This document shows, piece after piece, positions 7,201-16,842 of a DNA stretch of 39,376 nucleotides. Both the position numbers and the translations under genes were made by a program. Source of the stretch: JBOGIF01 sp050742415 (GTDB taxonomy: Bacteria; Actinomycetota; Acidimicrobiia; Acidimicrobiales; AC-14); assembly GCA_050742415.1 (NCBI GenBank), contig JBOGIF010000097.1, positions 1-39,376 on the forward strand. The letters run 5' to 3'. Within the stretch, counting starts at the first letter, position 1, and every line of letters begins with the position of its first letter. Below the pieces are notes generated by a model. That model was given only the letters and a program-made list of their open reading frames with translations, had not been told where the DNA came from and did not search any database.

Positions 7201-8720
7201 ATTCAAGGTTCCTCCCGCCTGGACCGGACGCTGCTGGACTCCGCTGCCCTGTGCCGCCACCTCCTCGGGGAGGGCTCGGTGCACGCCTTTCTGGCCGAGC
7301 ACCGCAGCGCCGTCTTCCCTGACGAGATGTTCGAGGACCTGTTCCCGACCGGTCGGGGCCGGCCCTCGGTGCCGGCGGACGTGATCGCCACCGTCATGGT
7401 CCTCCAGGCCCTCGAGGGACTCTCCGACCGCCAGGCCGTTCGTCGTTTGGAGACCGACATCGCCTGGAAGGCAGCCGCCGGCCTGGCGCTGACCGACGAG
7501 GCGTTCCACTCCACGGTGCTGGTGCTGTGGCGCAACAAGCTGCGGGCATCCGATCGCCCGCAACGCATCTTCGACGCCATCCGGGCCGTGATCACCGCCT
7601 CGGGCGTGATCGCCACCAAGACCCGCCGGGCGCTGGACTCCACCGTCCTCGACGACGCCGTGGCCCGCCAGGACGCCATCGCCATGCTCGTCACCCAGAT
7701 CTGCCGGGTGCGCCGCCTCATCCCCGAGCTGGCGAAGGTGTGGGTCCGCGAGCACAACCTCGAAGGTGGTCGCCCTCCGTGCGACTGGGAGGACCCCGCC
7801 GACATGGAGCGCCTGGTGTCCGAACTGGTCGACGACGCCAACGAGTTGGTGTGGGCGGCCGAGGATCTCGACCTCAGCGACGAGCAGGCCGCCGCGGTGG
7901 CCCTGCTGGCGCTGGTGGCCGGCCAGGACGTGGAGCCCGCCGACGGGCCCGGGCGCTGGCGCATCGCCCAGCGCACCGTGCCCGACCGGGTCATCTCGAC
8001 GGTCGATCCGCAGGCTCGTCACGCCCACAAGACGGCCCACTCCTACCGGGACGGCTTCAAGGCCCACGTCGCCACCGAGCCCGACACTGGCCTCGTCACC
8101 GACTGCGACCTCACGTCCGGGACCACGTCCGACGCCGAGGCGGCACCGGGGCTGATCGACAACGAGCCGGCCGGCACCGAGGTGCTCGGCGACTCCGCCT
8201 ACGGCACCGGGGAGTTCCGTGACCACCTGGAGGGCGCCGACAAGACCGCCGTCATCAAGCCCCCGCCGCTGCGCCCGGCGGTGGAGGGCGGGTTCGACCT
8301 CGACGACTTCGACATCGACGAGGAAGCAGGGACGATCACCTGCCCGGCCGGGGTCGTCGTCACCTTGACCACCAAACGCCGGGCCAGCTTCGGGCCAACT
8401 GCAGGACCTGCCCGCTGCGGCGGCGCTGCACGACGGCCAAGGCCGGGAGGGTCATCGTCCTGCACCCCCACCACCGCCATCTCGTGGCCGCCCGGGCTCG
8501 GGCGAGGACCGAGGACTTCGACACCGTCTACCGGCGGTGGCGGCCGATGGTGGAGCGGACGCTCGCCTGGCTCACCCGGGGAACCAACCGCAAGCTGCGC
8601 TACCGGGGCGTCGAACGCAACCAGCTGTGGTGGTCCCATCGTTGCGCCGCGGTCAACCTCCAGCGCCTGATCACCCTCGGCCTCGTTGCCGCCGACGGCG
8701 GTGCCTGGGCGATGGCCTGA
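7201..8720 (+). pseudogene. IS1182-family transposase, frameshifted, with a non-standard start
   Basis: The N-terminal two thirds read in one frame: LLDSAALCRHLLGEGSVHAF, GRPSVPADVIATVMVLQALE, and the DDE acids in ALDSTVLDDAV and EVLGDSAYGTG. The frame breaks in the GGG at 8392-8394. From 8394 the next frame gives ANCRTCPLRRRCTTAKAGR, then VERTLAWLTRGTNRKLRYRG with the third catalytic acid, ending at TGA 8718-8720. Adding one G restores FGANCRTCPL, as expected for the family. The N-terminus also lacks an ATG/GTG/TTG: the family-typical MQG start corresponds to ATT CAA GGT at 7201, while the first GTG in frame (7279) would cut off conserved residues. Either ATT is used or the start has mutated. 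A homopolymer sequencing error cannot be ruled out. Confidence 0.85.
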
Positions 8721-8889
8721 GAGGGCGTTCCCGGCCGCTCTGGAGGCGATTCCTGGGCCATCACGGCGGCGCCAGGCCGACGACGCCATCCATCGCGCCG
8801 ACCAGATGCCGTCCGCGACCTTGATCCCGTTGGCAACGCCGTGGCAGGCGACCGCCCGCCCTGTTGCTCAGGGCCCGTCGATACCGGCC

Positions 8890-8904
8890 TTGCTCAGCAG
8901 TCTC
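8890..8904 (-). repeat. Right terminal inverted repeat of the IS
   Basis: This is the perfect complement of 7130-7144. CTAG follows at 8905-8908. Confidence 0.9.
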
Positions 8905-9462
8905 CTAGGCCGAGGGCAGGGCGAGCTGGATCTCGAAGTCGACCGGATCCTTGACCTTGAGAGCCCCCATCTTGGAGTAGGGCTTGAAGCCGAACTCGGT
9001 CTGCACGATCACCGTCTTGGCCGTGAAGCGTGTCTCGCCCGCGGCTTCCTGCACGGTTACGTCGAGGGAGACAGGGCGGGTCTGGCCGCTGATGGTGAGG
9101 TTCCCGTTCAGCTTCAAATTGGGGGCGTTGCCGGTGACACCAGTGGATTTGAAGGTGACCTCGGGGTACTTCGAGGTGTTGAGGGTCTTGTCGGAGTTGG
9201 AGGCGATCTCGCCCTTGTCCTTGTCGCTGAGGGCCTTCAGGCCGCCGGTGGCCTGGAGGACCTCGAGCGACCGGGGGTCGACGGTGACCTCGACGGTGGT
9301 GGCTGACGGGTTGCCGGGATCGAGGTCGACGGTGCCTCGCCATTTGGTGGCCTTGAGAACAAGGTCGTGGCCCATCTTGGCGCCCATCCCTCCGACGTAG
9401 GTGCTGATTGTGAGCTGTCCGTTGTCGGGACCGATGGTGTGGCTGCCGCTCTTGATGGTCAT
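8905..9462 (-). CDS. YceI family lipid-binding-fold protein
   Basis: The 185-residue protein starts MTIKSGSHTIGPDNGQLTI and shows the YceI pattern: GHDLVLKATKWRGTVDLD, a PRSLEVLQATGGLKALSDKDK block, YPEVTFKSTGVTG and ISGQTRPVSLDVTV. YceI proteins are lipocalin-like barrels that bind polyisoprenoid or amphiphilic ligands; the in vivo role is poorly known. No signal peptide is seen, so it is probably cytoplasmic, unlike proteobacterial YceI. ATG 9462 has a TAGGAT box six bases upstream and no ribosome binding site. Its TAG stop (8905-8907) lies inside the CTAG bordering the IS. It is divergent from the Ppx/GppA gene, with a 13-bp tandem repeat between them. Confidence 0.9.
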   Translation of the reverse strand: MTIKSGSHTIGPDNGQLTISTYVGGMGAKMGHDLVLKATKWRGTVDLDPGNPSATTVEVTVDPRSLEVLQATGGLKALSDKDKGEIASNSDKTLNTSKYPEVTFKSTGVTGNAPNLKLNGNLTISGQTRPVSLDVTVQEAAGETRFTAKTVIVQTEFGFKPYSKMGALKVKDPVDFEIQLALPSA

Positions 9463-9468
9463 GGCCGG

Positions 9469-9474
9469 ATCCTA
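9469..9474 (-). promoter_or_regulatory. -10 box TAGGAT, leaderless start of the YceI gene
   Basis: On the minus strand TAGGAT is followed by six bases and ATG 9462. Confidence 0.55.
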
Positions 9475-9486
9475 ACGACCAAGGGC

Positions 9487-9512
9487 TCCGCGGATCGAGT
9501 CCGCGGATCGAG
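9487..9512. repeat. 13-bp tandem repeat, two perfect copies
   Basis: TCCGCGGATCGAG occurs at 9487-9499 and again at 9500-9512, in the divergent region between yceI and ppx. Each copy contains the palindrome CCGCGG. It could be a double regulator site or a chance duplication. Confidence 0.6.
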
Positions 9513-9564
9513 TTGGCGTGGTCGCATTCGGAAGAGTCATCCGCTCGCTGGTCCCGCCCGGTCG

Positions 9565-9570
9565 TAACGT
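9565..9570 (+). promoter_or_regulatory. -10 box TAACGT, leaderless start of ppx/gppA
   Basis: TAACGT is followed by seven bases and GTG 9578, with no ribosome binding site. Confidence 0.5.
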
Positions 9571-9577
9571 TCCAAGC

Positions 9578-11155
9578 GTGGCCGACACCGACACCGAGAT
9601 GGCTCCGGTGGCCGCGATCGACGTCGGTACCAACAGCTTCCACCTCGTTGTGGCCCGTCCGACCGGCAACAACCGCTTCGAGATTCTCGACCGCGAGAAA
9701 GAGGTTGTTCGACTCGGCTCTGGTGCCGGGGACATGAAGCGGCTCGATCCGCGCGCCGTCGAACGTGGCGTGGTCGCGATGACCAGGTTCGGGCGCATCG
9801 CTGAGTCCTTCGGGGCGGACGTCCATGCCGTTGCCACCAGCGCGGTGCGGGAGGCCGAGAACCGCGAGGAGTTCCTTGACGCCGTCCTCGACGGAGCCGG
9901 CGTGAGGATCGAGGTGATCTCGGGGGCTGAGGAGGCCCGACTCATCCATCTGGGGGTGCTGCAGGCAGTGCCGGTATTCGACCAGCAGCTTCTCCTGCTC
10001 GATATAGGTGGCGGGAGCACCGAGTTCGTCGTCGGCAGGAGGGGCGTGGTGCTCGCCGCTCGAAGCCTCAAGCTGGGAGCCATCAGGATCACCGACCGGT
10101 TCTTCTCCGCCGAGCCGGTAAAGAAGCGGGTGGTCGAGGAGGCCCGCATGTTCATCCGCAGCTATCTGCCACCTGTGGTTCGCATGGTGGCCGACAGCGG
10201 AGGCTTCGAGGTGGTGGTCGGCAGCTCCGGCACGATCGTCAACGTGGCTCAGATGGTCCAGGCGCGCGCTGGTGCGGAACCGCTGCGCCAGATCAGCAAC
10301 GCCACCTTCACGGCCGACGATCTCGACGACGTTGTCGGCGACCTGGCATCTCGCCCCCGCCCCAGCGACCGCCTCGCGGTTGACGGCCTTGACCCCCGAC
10401 GCGCCGACATCATTCTTGGCGGCGTGCTCGTGCTGGAGCAGGCGTTCCGGGCTCTCGGCATCGAGCGGATGGTGGTATCCGATTTCGCCTTGCGGGAGGG
10501 GGTACTTCTCGACGTCCTTCGCCGGCGCGGGTCGGGAAGGCTGGGCCACTTACGCGATCTGCGCTATGAGAGCGTGTTGCACCTCGCTGCTCTTGTGCCC
10601 GGCGAGCAGGACCACGTAGAGCGGGTCACGAAGCTGGCGTCGGATCTGTTCGAGGCCACTCGTGCGCTACACGGGCTCTCGGAGGAATGCGAGGAATGGC
10701 TGGAGGCGGCCAGCTTGCTCTGCAACGTAGGGCTGGTCATAGGCCACGACAGCCACCACCTGCACAGCTACTACGTCATCCGCCACAGCGAGCTGCTGAC
10801 CGGGTTCACCGACCGCGAGGTCGAATTGATCGCCCTCGTGGCTCGTTACCATCGCAAGTCGACCCCGAAGGCCCGCCACCCCGACTACGCCCGCCTGAGC
10901 CCTGCAGACCAGCGGGTCGTGCGCGTCCTGGCTGGATTCCTACGGCTGGCGGTCGGCCTCGACCGGACCCGCGCCGGCGTGGTTGTAGGGGTCCGCGCCG
11001 AGGGTGGAGACGCGGGTGCGCCCCTCCGCCTTCTCGTGGAGAAGGTCCCAAGCGCCGATGCCGAGCTCGAGCTCTACTCCGCCCGGAACCGCCGGGAGCC
11101 CCTTGCCGAAGCCCTCGGCGTGGAGGTCGAGATTGAGCTCGACGGCTCCCGATGA
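9578..11155 (+). CDS. Ppx/GppA family exopolyphosphatase / guanosine pentaphosphatase
   Basis: The 525-residue protein has an actin-fold N-terminal pair of domains, with VAAIDVGTNSFHLVVA at about residue 10, ATSAVREAENREEFLD, and the LLLDIGGGSTEFVVG phosphate-binding loop, ending near residue 300. The C-terminal half is an HD-like helical domain (a block starting WLEAASLLCNVGLVIG, then HSYYVIRHSELL), as in the long form of the family. It hydrolyses polyphosphate or pppGpp; sequence alone does not separate these. GTG 9578 was preferred to the upstream open part because it directly precedes the conserved N-terminus and sits seven bases after TAACGT. It converges on korB with 57 bases between, in which nothing notable was seen. 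Confidence 0.9.
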   Translation: MADTDTEMAPVAAIDVGTNSFHLVVARPTGNNRFEILDREKEVVRLGSGAGDMKRLDPRAVERGVVAMTRFGRIAESFGADVHAVATSAVREAENREEFLDAVLDGAGVRIEVISGAEEARLIHLGVLQAVPVFDQQLLLLDIGGGSTEFVVGRRGVVLAARSLKLGAIRITDRFFSAEPVKKRVVEEARMFIRSYLPPVVRMVADSGGFEVVVGSSGTIVNVAQMVQARAGAEPLRQISNATFTADDLDDVVGDLASRPRPSDRLAVDGLDPRRADIILGGVLVLEQAFRALGIERMVVSDFALREGVLLDVLRRRGSGRLGHLRDLRYESVLHLAALVPGEQDHVERVTKLASDLFEATRALHGLSEECEEWLEAASLLCNVGLVIGHDSHHLHSYYVIRHSELLTGFTDREVELIALVARYHRKSTPKARHPDYARLSPADQRVVRVLAGFLRLAVGLDRTRAGVVVGVRAEGGDAGAPLRLLVEKVPSADAELELYSARNRREPLAEALGVEVEIELDGSR

Positions 11156-11212
11156 CGGCGTTTGGCCACTCGGGCTGTCCTTGCCGAAACGGGGGTCGGG
11201 GCCCAGGCTGTC

Positions 11213-12228
11213 TCACGCCTCCCAGGTGGTGCTCGAGGAGAGCAGTTGGCCCAGATCGCCCGGCCCCAGCCGTTGGCGCGCCTCCAGCACCTGACGAATC
11301 ACCAGTGAGCCGTAGTCGGGGCGCTCGATGGCTCGAAACACGCCGATGGGAGTGGGTTGGGATGGCCCGGTCGCCAGACGGGAGAGCAGGAAGGCAAGGC
11401 CCGGATCCTCCCGACTCTCGTCGTGGACGAGAATCGCCTCGGTCCCCACCTCGCCCACCTCCACGATCCGAGCTCGGCCCTGGCGGTCGACGGTCACACC
11501 CAGCTCGAGGTCGGCACCGAAGCGGACGGGTTGGCCGTGAACGAGAGGGATCAGCATCTGCGCTCGCGCCTCTCGCGCCGTCAGGCGATCGAAGGCGCCA
11601 TCGTTGAACACGTTGCAGTTCTGGTAGATCTCCACGAAGCCCGAGCCGTGGTGGTCATGGGCGCGCCGGAACGTCTCCATCATGTGCGAGCGGTCCATGT
11701 CGTGGGTGCGGGCCACGAAGGTCGCCTCGGCACCGAGCGCCAGGCTGACCGGGTTGAACGGATGGTCCACTGAGCCGAACGGCGTTGACTTCGTGACCTT
11801 GCCCTCCTCGCTGGTCGGCGAGTACTGGCCCTTCGTGAGCCCGTAGATCTGGTTGTTGAAGAGCAGGATGGTCAGATTGACGTTGCGGCGCAGGGCATGG
11901 ATCAGGTGGTTCCCCCCGATCGAGAGGGCATCGCCGTCGCCGGTCACGACCCAGACGTCGAGGTCCGGACGGCTGACGGCCAGGCCGGTGGCCATGGCCA
12001 GCGCGCGGCCGTGGATCGAGTGCAGGCCGTAGGTGTTCATGTAGTAAGGGAAGCGGCTGGAACAGCCGATGCCAGAGATGAACACGGTCCTCTCGCGGCG
12101 CAGCCCCAGCTCCGGCATGAGCGTCTGCACGGCGGCGAGAACCGAATAGTCGCCACATCCCGGGCACCAGCGCACCTCCTGGTCGCTCGCCCAGTCCTTC
12201 TTGGTGGTGAGCGGCACGGCGACGTCGG

Positions 12229-12232
<4 letters not shown>
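11213..12232 (-). CDS. korB: 2-oxoacid:ferredoxin oxidoreductase, beta subunit
   Basis: The 339-residue protein is the thiamine-diphosphate-binding subunit of a CoA-dependent 2-oxoacid:ferredoxin oxidoreductase. It carries WCPGCGDYSVLAAVQ near the N-terminus, VWVVTGDGDALSIGGNH as the cofactor motif, and NNQIYGLTKGQYSPTS, as in mycobacterial KorB (2-oxoglutarate). The start codon ATG 12232 overlaps the korA stop by four bases, so the two are translated together. It is the last gene of the cbbX-korA-korB operon. Substrate (2-oxoglutarate rather than pyruvate) is inferred from similarity to the KorAB pair, not proven. Confidence 0.94.
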
Positions 12233-14103
<1,871 letters not shown>

Positions 14104-14109
14104 AGGGAG

Positions 14110-15093
14110 TTAGCCGCCGCCTTCGGGGTCGTCGCTCTCCTCGAACACTCGGCTCTTCAGGATGTCCTCGGCCTCGAGGCGCATGAGGTCGGCCCTGCCG
14201 AGGGGACGGCGTTCGGAGACGATCCGGGTGGCATGGCGAAGCCGGGCCCGTTCCAGGGCGTTGCGGACGCTGCGGCCGTTGGCGAACCGGGGTTGGCGCA
14301 TCCGGCGTTCGAGGTAGTCGCGGAAGGCGGCCTCGGCCTCGGGCGACATCTCGTAGCGCTGGTCGGTGAGGATCAGCTGGCCGATCTGCACCAGCTCGTC
14401 GAGGGTGTAGTCGGGGAAGTGGATGTGGTGGGCGATGCGGCTGCCCATGCCCGGGTTGGACTGGAAGAACTGGTCCATCCGGTCCTTGTAGCCGGCCAGG
14501 ATCACGACCAGGTCCTCCCGCTGGTTCTCCATCACCTGGAGCAGGATCTCGATGGTCTCCTGGCCGTAGTCGCGCTCGTTCTCCTGGCGGTACAGGTAGT
14601 AGGCCTCGTCAATGAACAGGACGCCGCCCATCGACCGCTTCAGGACCTCCTTGGTCTTGGGCGCGGTGTGGCCGATGTACTGGCCCACCAGGTCGTCGCG
14701 GGTCACGCTCACCAAGTGGCCCCGGGCCAGGTAGCCCATGCGGTTGAGCAGCTCGGCCATGCGCAGGGCGACGGTGGTCTTGCCCGTTCCCGGGCTCCCG
14801 GTGAACGACATGTGCAGCGTGGGACGGGTGGAGCCGATCCCGAACCGCTGGCGCAGCCGGTCGACCACCAACAGGTCGGCGATCTCGCGGATGCGGGTCT
14901 TGACCGGGGCGAGGCCCATCAGCTCGCGGTCGAGGCGGTCGAGCACCTCGTCGCTGTTGGTGTCGCGGCGCTCGGCCTCGGTGTCGACGAGGGCGTCGTC
15001 GGCCAGCTTCACTTCCTGGGCCTCCTCCTCCTCCTCCTCGGGGGCGGAGGTCTTGGCCCCCCGCTGGGGCATGGAAAATCCGTGATCTGTCAT
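14110..15093 (-). CDS. cbbX: CbbX-type AAA+ ATPase (red-type RuBisCO activase)
   Basis: The 327-residue protein carries a CbbX signature: VDRLRQRFG, LHMSFTGSPGTGKTTVALRM (Walker A), VTRDDLVGQYIGHTAPKT (pore loop), GGVLFIDEAYYLYR (Walker B), ERDYGQETIEILLQVMENQR, and FANGRSVRNALERARLRHA (sensor 2 region). CbbX hexamers use ATP to pull the C-terminus of the red-type RuBisCO large subunit and release inhibitory sugar phosphates. The first 40 residues hold an acidic stretch (EEEEEE) absent from the 310-residue standard form. ATG 15093 was chosen; the open frame beyond it is not conserved. No cbbL/cbbS lies in the window; instead korA follows after six bases. A different ATPase of the SpoVK/EccA group is less likely because the match runs along the whole protein. 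Confidence 0.85.
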   Translation of the reverse strand: MTDHGFSMPQRGAKTSAPEEEEEEAQEVKLADDALVDTEAERRDTNSDEVLDRLDRELMGLAPVKTRIREIADLLVVDRLRQRFGIGSTRPTLHMSFTGSPGTGKTTVALRMAELLNRMGYLARGHLVSVTRDDLVGQYIGHTAPKTKEVLKRSMGGVLFIDEAYYLYRQENERDYGQETIEILLQVMENQREDLVVILAGYKDRMDQFFQSNPGMGSRIAHHIHFPDYTLDELVQIGQLILTDQRYEMSPEAEAAFRDYLERRMRQPRFANGRSVRNALERARLRHATRIVSERRPLGRADLMRLEAEDILKSRVFEESDDPEGGG

Positions 15094-15103
15094 CGTTCCG
15101 CCG

Positions 15104-15109
15104 ATGCTA
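15104..15109 (-). promoter_or_regulatory. Possible -10 box TAGCAT for cbbX-korAB
   Basis: On the minus strand TAGCAT lies 10 bases ahead of ATG 15093. A very short leader would result. The 281-base divergent gap (15094-15374) shows no other clear element except the TAGAGT box of the plus-strand gene. Confidence 0.35.
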
Positions 15110-15361
15110 CCGACAGCAGACGGCGGGCCAGTTTGCCGCCCGGAGGTGTCAAACAGCCGAATGGCCGGGCGATGTTGCGCCGCTCTAGATTCAATCGCGG
15201 TTAGGTCCTTCCCCTCTGTGCCTGATGGGTCGTGGCTGTGGTCCCATCGCTTGTTGAGCCCGGAGAGTGCGAACGTGAGCTCTGCCTCGTCCCGCAGCAC
15301 GACCGCTCTCTACACACGGGTGTTGGCCGCGAGGGCGGGCGGCGGGTCCGGGAGCGACGCC

Positions 15362-15367
15362 TAGAGT
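15362..15367 (+). promoter_or_regulatory. -10 box TAGAGT, leaderless start of the glycosylase-thiS-thiE operon
   Basis: TAGAGT is followed by seven bases and GTG 15375. No TPP-riboswitch-like sequence is seen ahead of this operon although it contains thiS and thiE. Confidence 0.5.
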
Positions 15368-15374
15368 TCGGGAC

Positions 15375-15974
15375 GTGCCGTCCGCGCTGCCCCTCACCGG
15401 CGACCCGTTGGCCGACGAGCTCCTCTCCGAGGACCCGCTGGCGCTGCTCATCGGGATGCTGCTCGACCAGCAGGTGCCGATGGAACGGGCGTTTCACAGC
15501 CCGTACGACCTGAAGGAGCGGATGGGCGGCCGCCTCGACGCCGCCGAGATCGCCGACGCCGATCCCGACGAGCTGGGCGCCATCTTCGCCCGCACGCCAG
15601 CGCTGCACCGCTTCCCCGGGTCGATGGCCGCCCGCACCCAAGCCATGTGCCGCATCCTGGTCGACCAGTACGGCGGCCGGGCGGCAGCCGTCTGGGAGAC
15701 GGCGGCCGACGGCGCCGAGCTGCTGGCCAACGTGAAGGCGCTTCCCGGCTTCGGCGAGCAGAAGGCGCGCATCTTCATCGCCCTCCTGGCCAAGCGCCTG
15801 GGCGTGAAGCCCAAGGGATGGGAAGAGGTGGCCGGCCCGTACGCACCGGTGGGCTACCTATCGGTAGCCGACATCGACGGTCCCGAGGCGCTGGCCCGGG
15901 TGCGCGAACACAAGAAGGCGATGAAGGCGGCGGCCAAGGCCGCGCAGGGCCCGGCCAAGGCAGGCCCCGAGTAA
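15375..15974 (+). CDS. HhH-GPD-type base-excision DNA repair protein
   Basis: The 199-residue protein belongs to the actinobacterial branch of the endonuclease III/HhH-GPD fold. It has DPLALLIGMLLDQQVPMERAF at the N-terminus, ADPDELGAIFARTPALHRFPG, and the helix-hairpin-helix block LPGFGEQKARIFIALLAKRLG, followed by GWEEVAGPYAPVGYLSVADI and a lysine/alanine-rich tail. No FeS-cluster cysteines are seen. It probably removes damaged bases, but substrate and catalytic residue were not determined. GTG 15375 follows a TAGAGT box. thiS starts four bases after its stop, so thiamine genes are read through from this promoter. Confidence 0.85.
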   Translation: MPSALPLTGDPLADELLSEDPLALLIGMLLDQQVPMERAFHSPYDLKERMGGRLDAAEIADADPDELGAIFARTPALHRFPGSMAARTQAMCRILVDQYGGRAAAVWETAADGAELLANVKALPGFGEQKARIFIALLAKRLGVKPKGWEEVAGPYAPVGYLSVADIDGPEALARVREHKKAMKAAAKAAQGPAKAGPE

Positions 15975-15978
15975 CGCA

Positions 15979-16185
15979 TTGGCGCTGTCGGTCGTGGCCA
16001 ACGGCAGCCGCGTCGAGCTGGAGGACGGCGCCACGGTCGCCGACCTGTTGGAGCAGCTGGCCTTGGGCGGCCGCTGGGTGGTGGTGGAGCGCAACGGAGA
16101 GCCGGTGCCTAGGGCCGATCTCGTGACGACGGTCCTGGCCGACGGTGACCGGCTCGAGCTGGTCCGGGCGGTAGCCGGCGGGTGA
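15979..16185 (+). CDS. thiS: Sulfur carrier protein ThiS
   Basis: This 68-residue ubiquitin-like protein ends in GG (AVAGG), the glycine that is thiocarboxylated to donate sulfur for the thiazole of thiamine. It shows the ThiS pattern NGSRVELEDGATVADLLEQL, WVVVERNGEPVPR and LADGDRLELVRAVAGG. The start is TTG 15979, four bases after the glycosylase stop; no better codon is available. Its stop overlaps the thiE start. No thiG, thiF or thiO is in the window, so the rest of the thiazole pathway must be elsewhere. Confidence 0.9.
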   Translation: MALSVVANGSRVELEDGATVADLLEQLALGGRWVVVERNGEPVPRADLVTTVLADGDRLELVRAVAGG

Positions 16186-16829
16186 CGACCATCGGCGACC
16201 GGCGGCTATACCTGTGCACGCCCGACCGCCCCGACCTGGCCACCTTCCTGGTGGCGTGCATCGCCGGGGGAGTCGACCTCGTGCAGCTGCGCGACAAGGA
16301 CCTGCCGGCCCGGGCACTTCTGAACCGGGCTCGACTGGCCGCACGCGTCTGCCGGGATCACGACGTGCCCTTCATCCTCAACGACCGTCCGGATCTGGCC
16401 CTGGAGGCGGGAGCCGACGGTGCGCACGTGGGCCAGGACGACGTCGCGCCGGGCCTGGTCCGGCGCATCCTCGGTGCGACCGCGATCGTGGGCCTGTCCA
16501 CCCACGCGCCCAGCGAGCTCGACGCCGCCGCCGACGAGCCCGTCGACTACCTGTCGGCCGGTCCCGTCGAGGCCACGCCGACCAAGCCAGGCCGGCCCGG
16601 AACCGGCCTGCCATATCTGGCGTCCGCCGCCGCTCTCGCCACGGTCCCCTGGTTCGTCACCGGAGGGGTGAGCCCTACGACGGTCGGCCCGATGGCCGCC
16701 GCCGGCGCCCGCCGGTTCGTGGTCGTGCGGTGGCTGACCCAGGCGGCCGACCCGGAGGCCGCGGCGCGAGCCCTGGGCACTGCCATCGACACGGCCATCG
16801 GAGAGGCCGTCGACCGCGCCGCGGAATAA
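16182..16829 (+). CDS. thiE: Thiamine-phosphate synthase
   Basis: The 215-residue TIM-barrel enzyme joins HMP diphosphate and thiazole phosphate to give thiamine phosphate. Visible motifs are LVQLRDKDLPAR, FILNDRPDLALEAGADGAHVGQDD, IVGLSTHAPSEL, SAGPVEATPTKPGRPGTGL, and VTGGVSPTTVGPMAAAGARRFVV. The start GTG 16182 overlaps the thiS stop by four bases. Length matches the family (205-220). The product feeds thiamine diphosphate enzymes such as AceE and KorB. It converges with the hydrolase gene, 13 bases between stops. Confidence 0.94.
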   Translation: MTTIGDRRLYLCTPDRPDLATFLVACIAGGVDLVQLRDKDLPARALLNRARLAARVCRDHDVPFILNDRPDLALEAGADGAHVGQDDVAPGLVRRILGATAIVGLSTHAPSELDAAADEPVDYLSAGPVEATPTKPGRPGTGLPYLASAAALATVPWFVTGGVSPTTVGPMAAAGARRFVVVRWLTQAADPEAAARALGTAIDTAIGEAVDRAAE

Positions 16830-16842
16830 CCGGCCGCCAGGG

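Larger units (their letters stand above)
7130..8904 (+). mobile_element. Complete IS1182-family insertion sequence, 1775 bp
   Basis: The element is bounded by perfect 15-bp terminal inverted repeats, GAGACTGCTGAGCAA at 7130-7144 and its complement at 8890-8904. With the flanking CTAG on both sides the symmetric match is 19 bp. It carries one transposase reading frame in the plus direction, interrupted by a one-base frameshift. About 170 bases after the transposase are non-coding. The right end abuts and shares its CTAG with the stop codon of the YceI gene, so the insertion separated glpX from yceI without breaking either. Intact ends suggest that the insertion is fairly recent or can be mobilised by a related transposase elsewhere. 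Confidence 0.88.

Noticed and set aside
8894..10549. 551-codon minus-strand frame across yceI and ppx
   Set aside because: It is antisense to ppx and out of frame in yceI; both real genes carry family motifs and start signals.
15094..15300. N-terminal extension of cbbX to 15300
   Set aside because: The extra 69 codons show no conserved pattern, and the frame passes the ATG at 15093, which directly precedes the protein's conserved region.
15094..15374. TPP riboswitch ahead of the operon containing thiS and thiE
   Set aside because: The conserved CTGAGA-type core is not present, and the lead gene appears to start without a leader.
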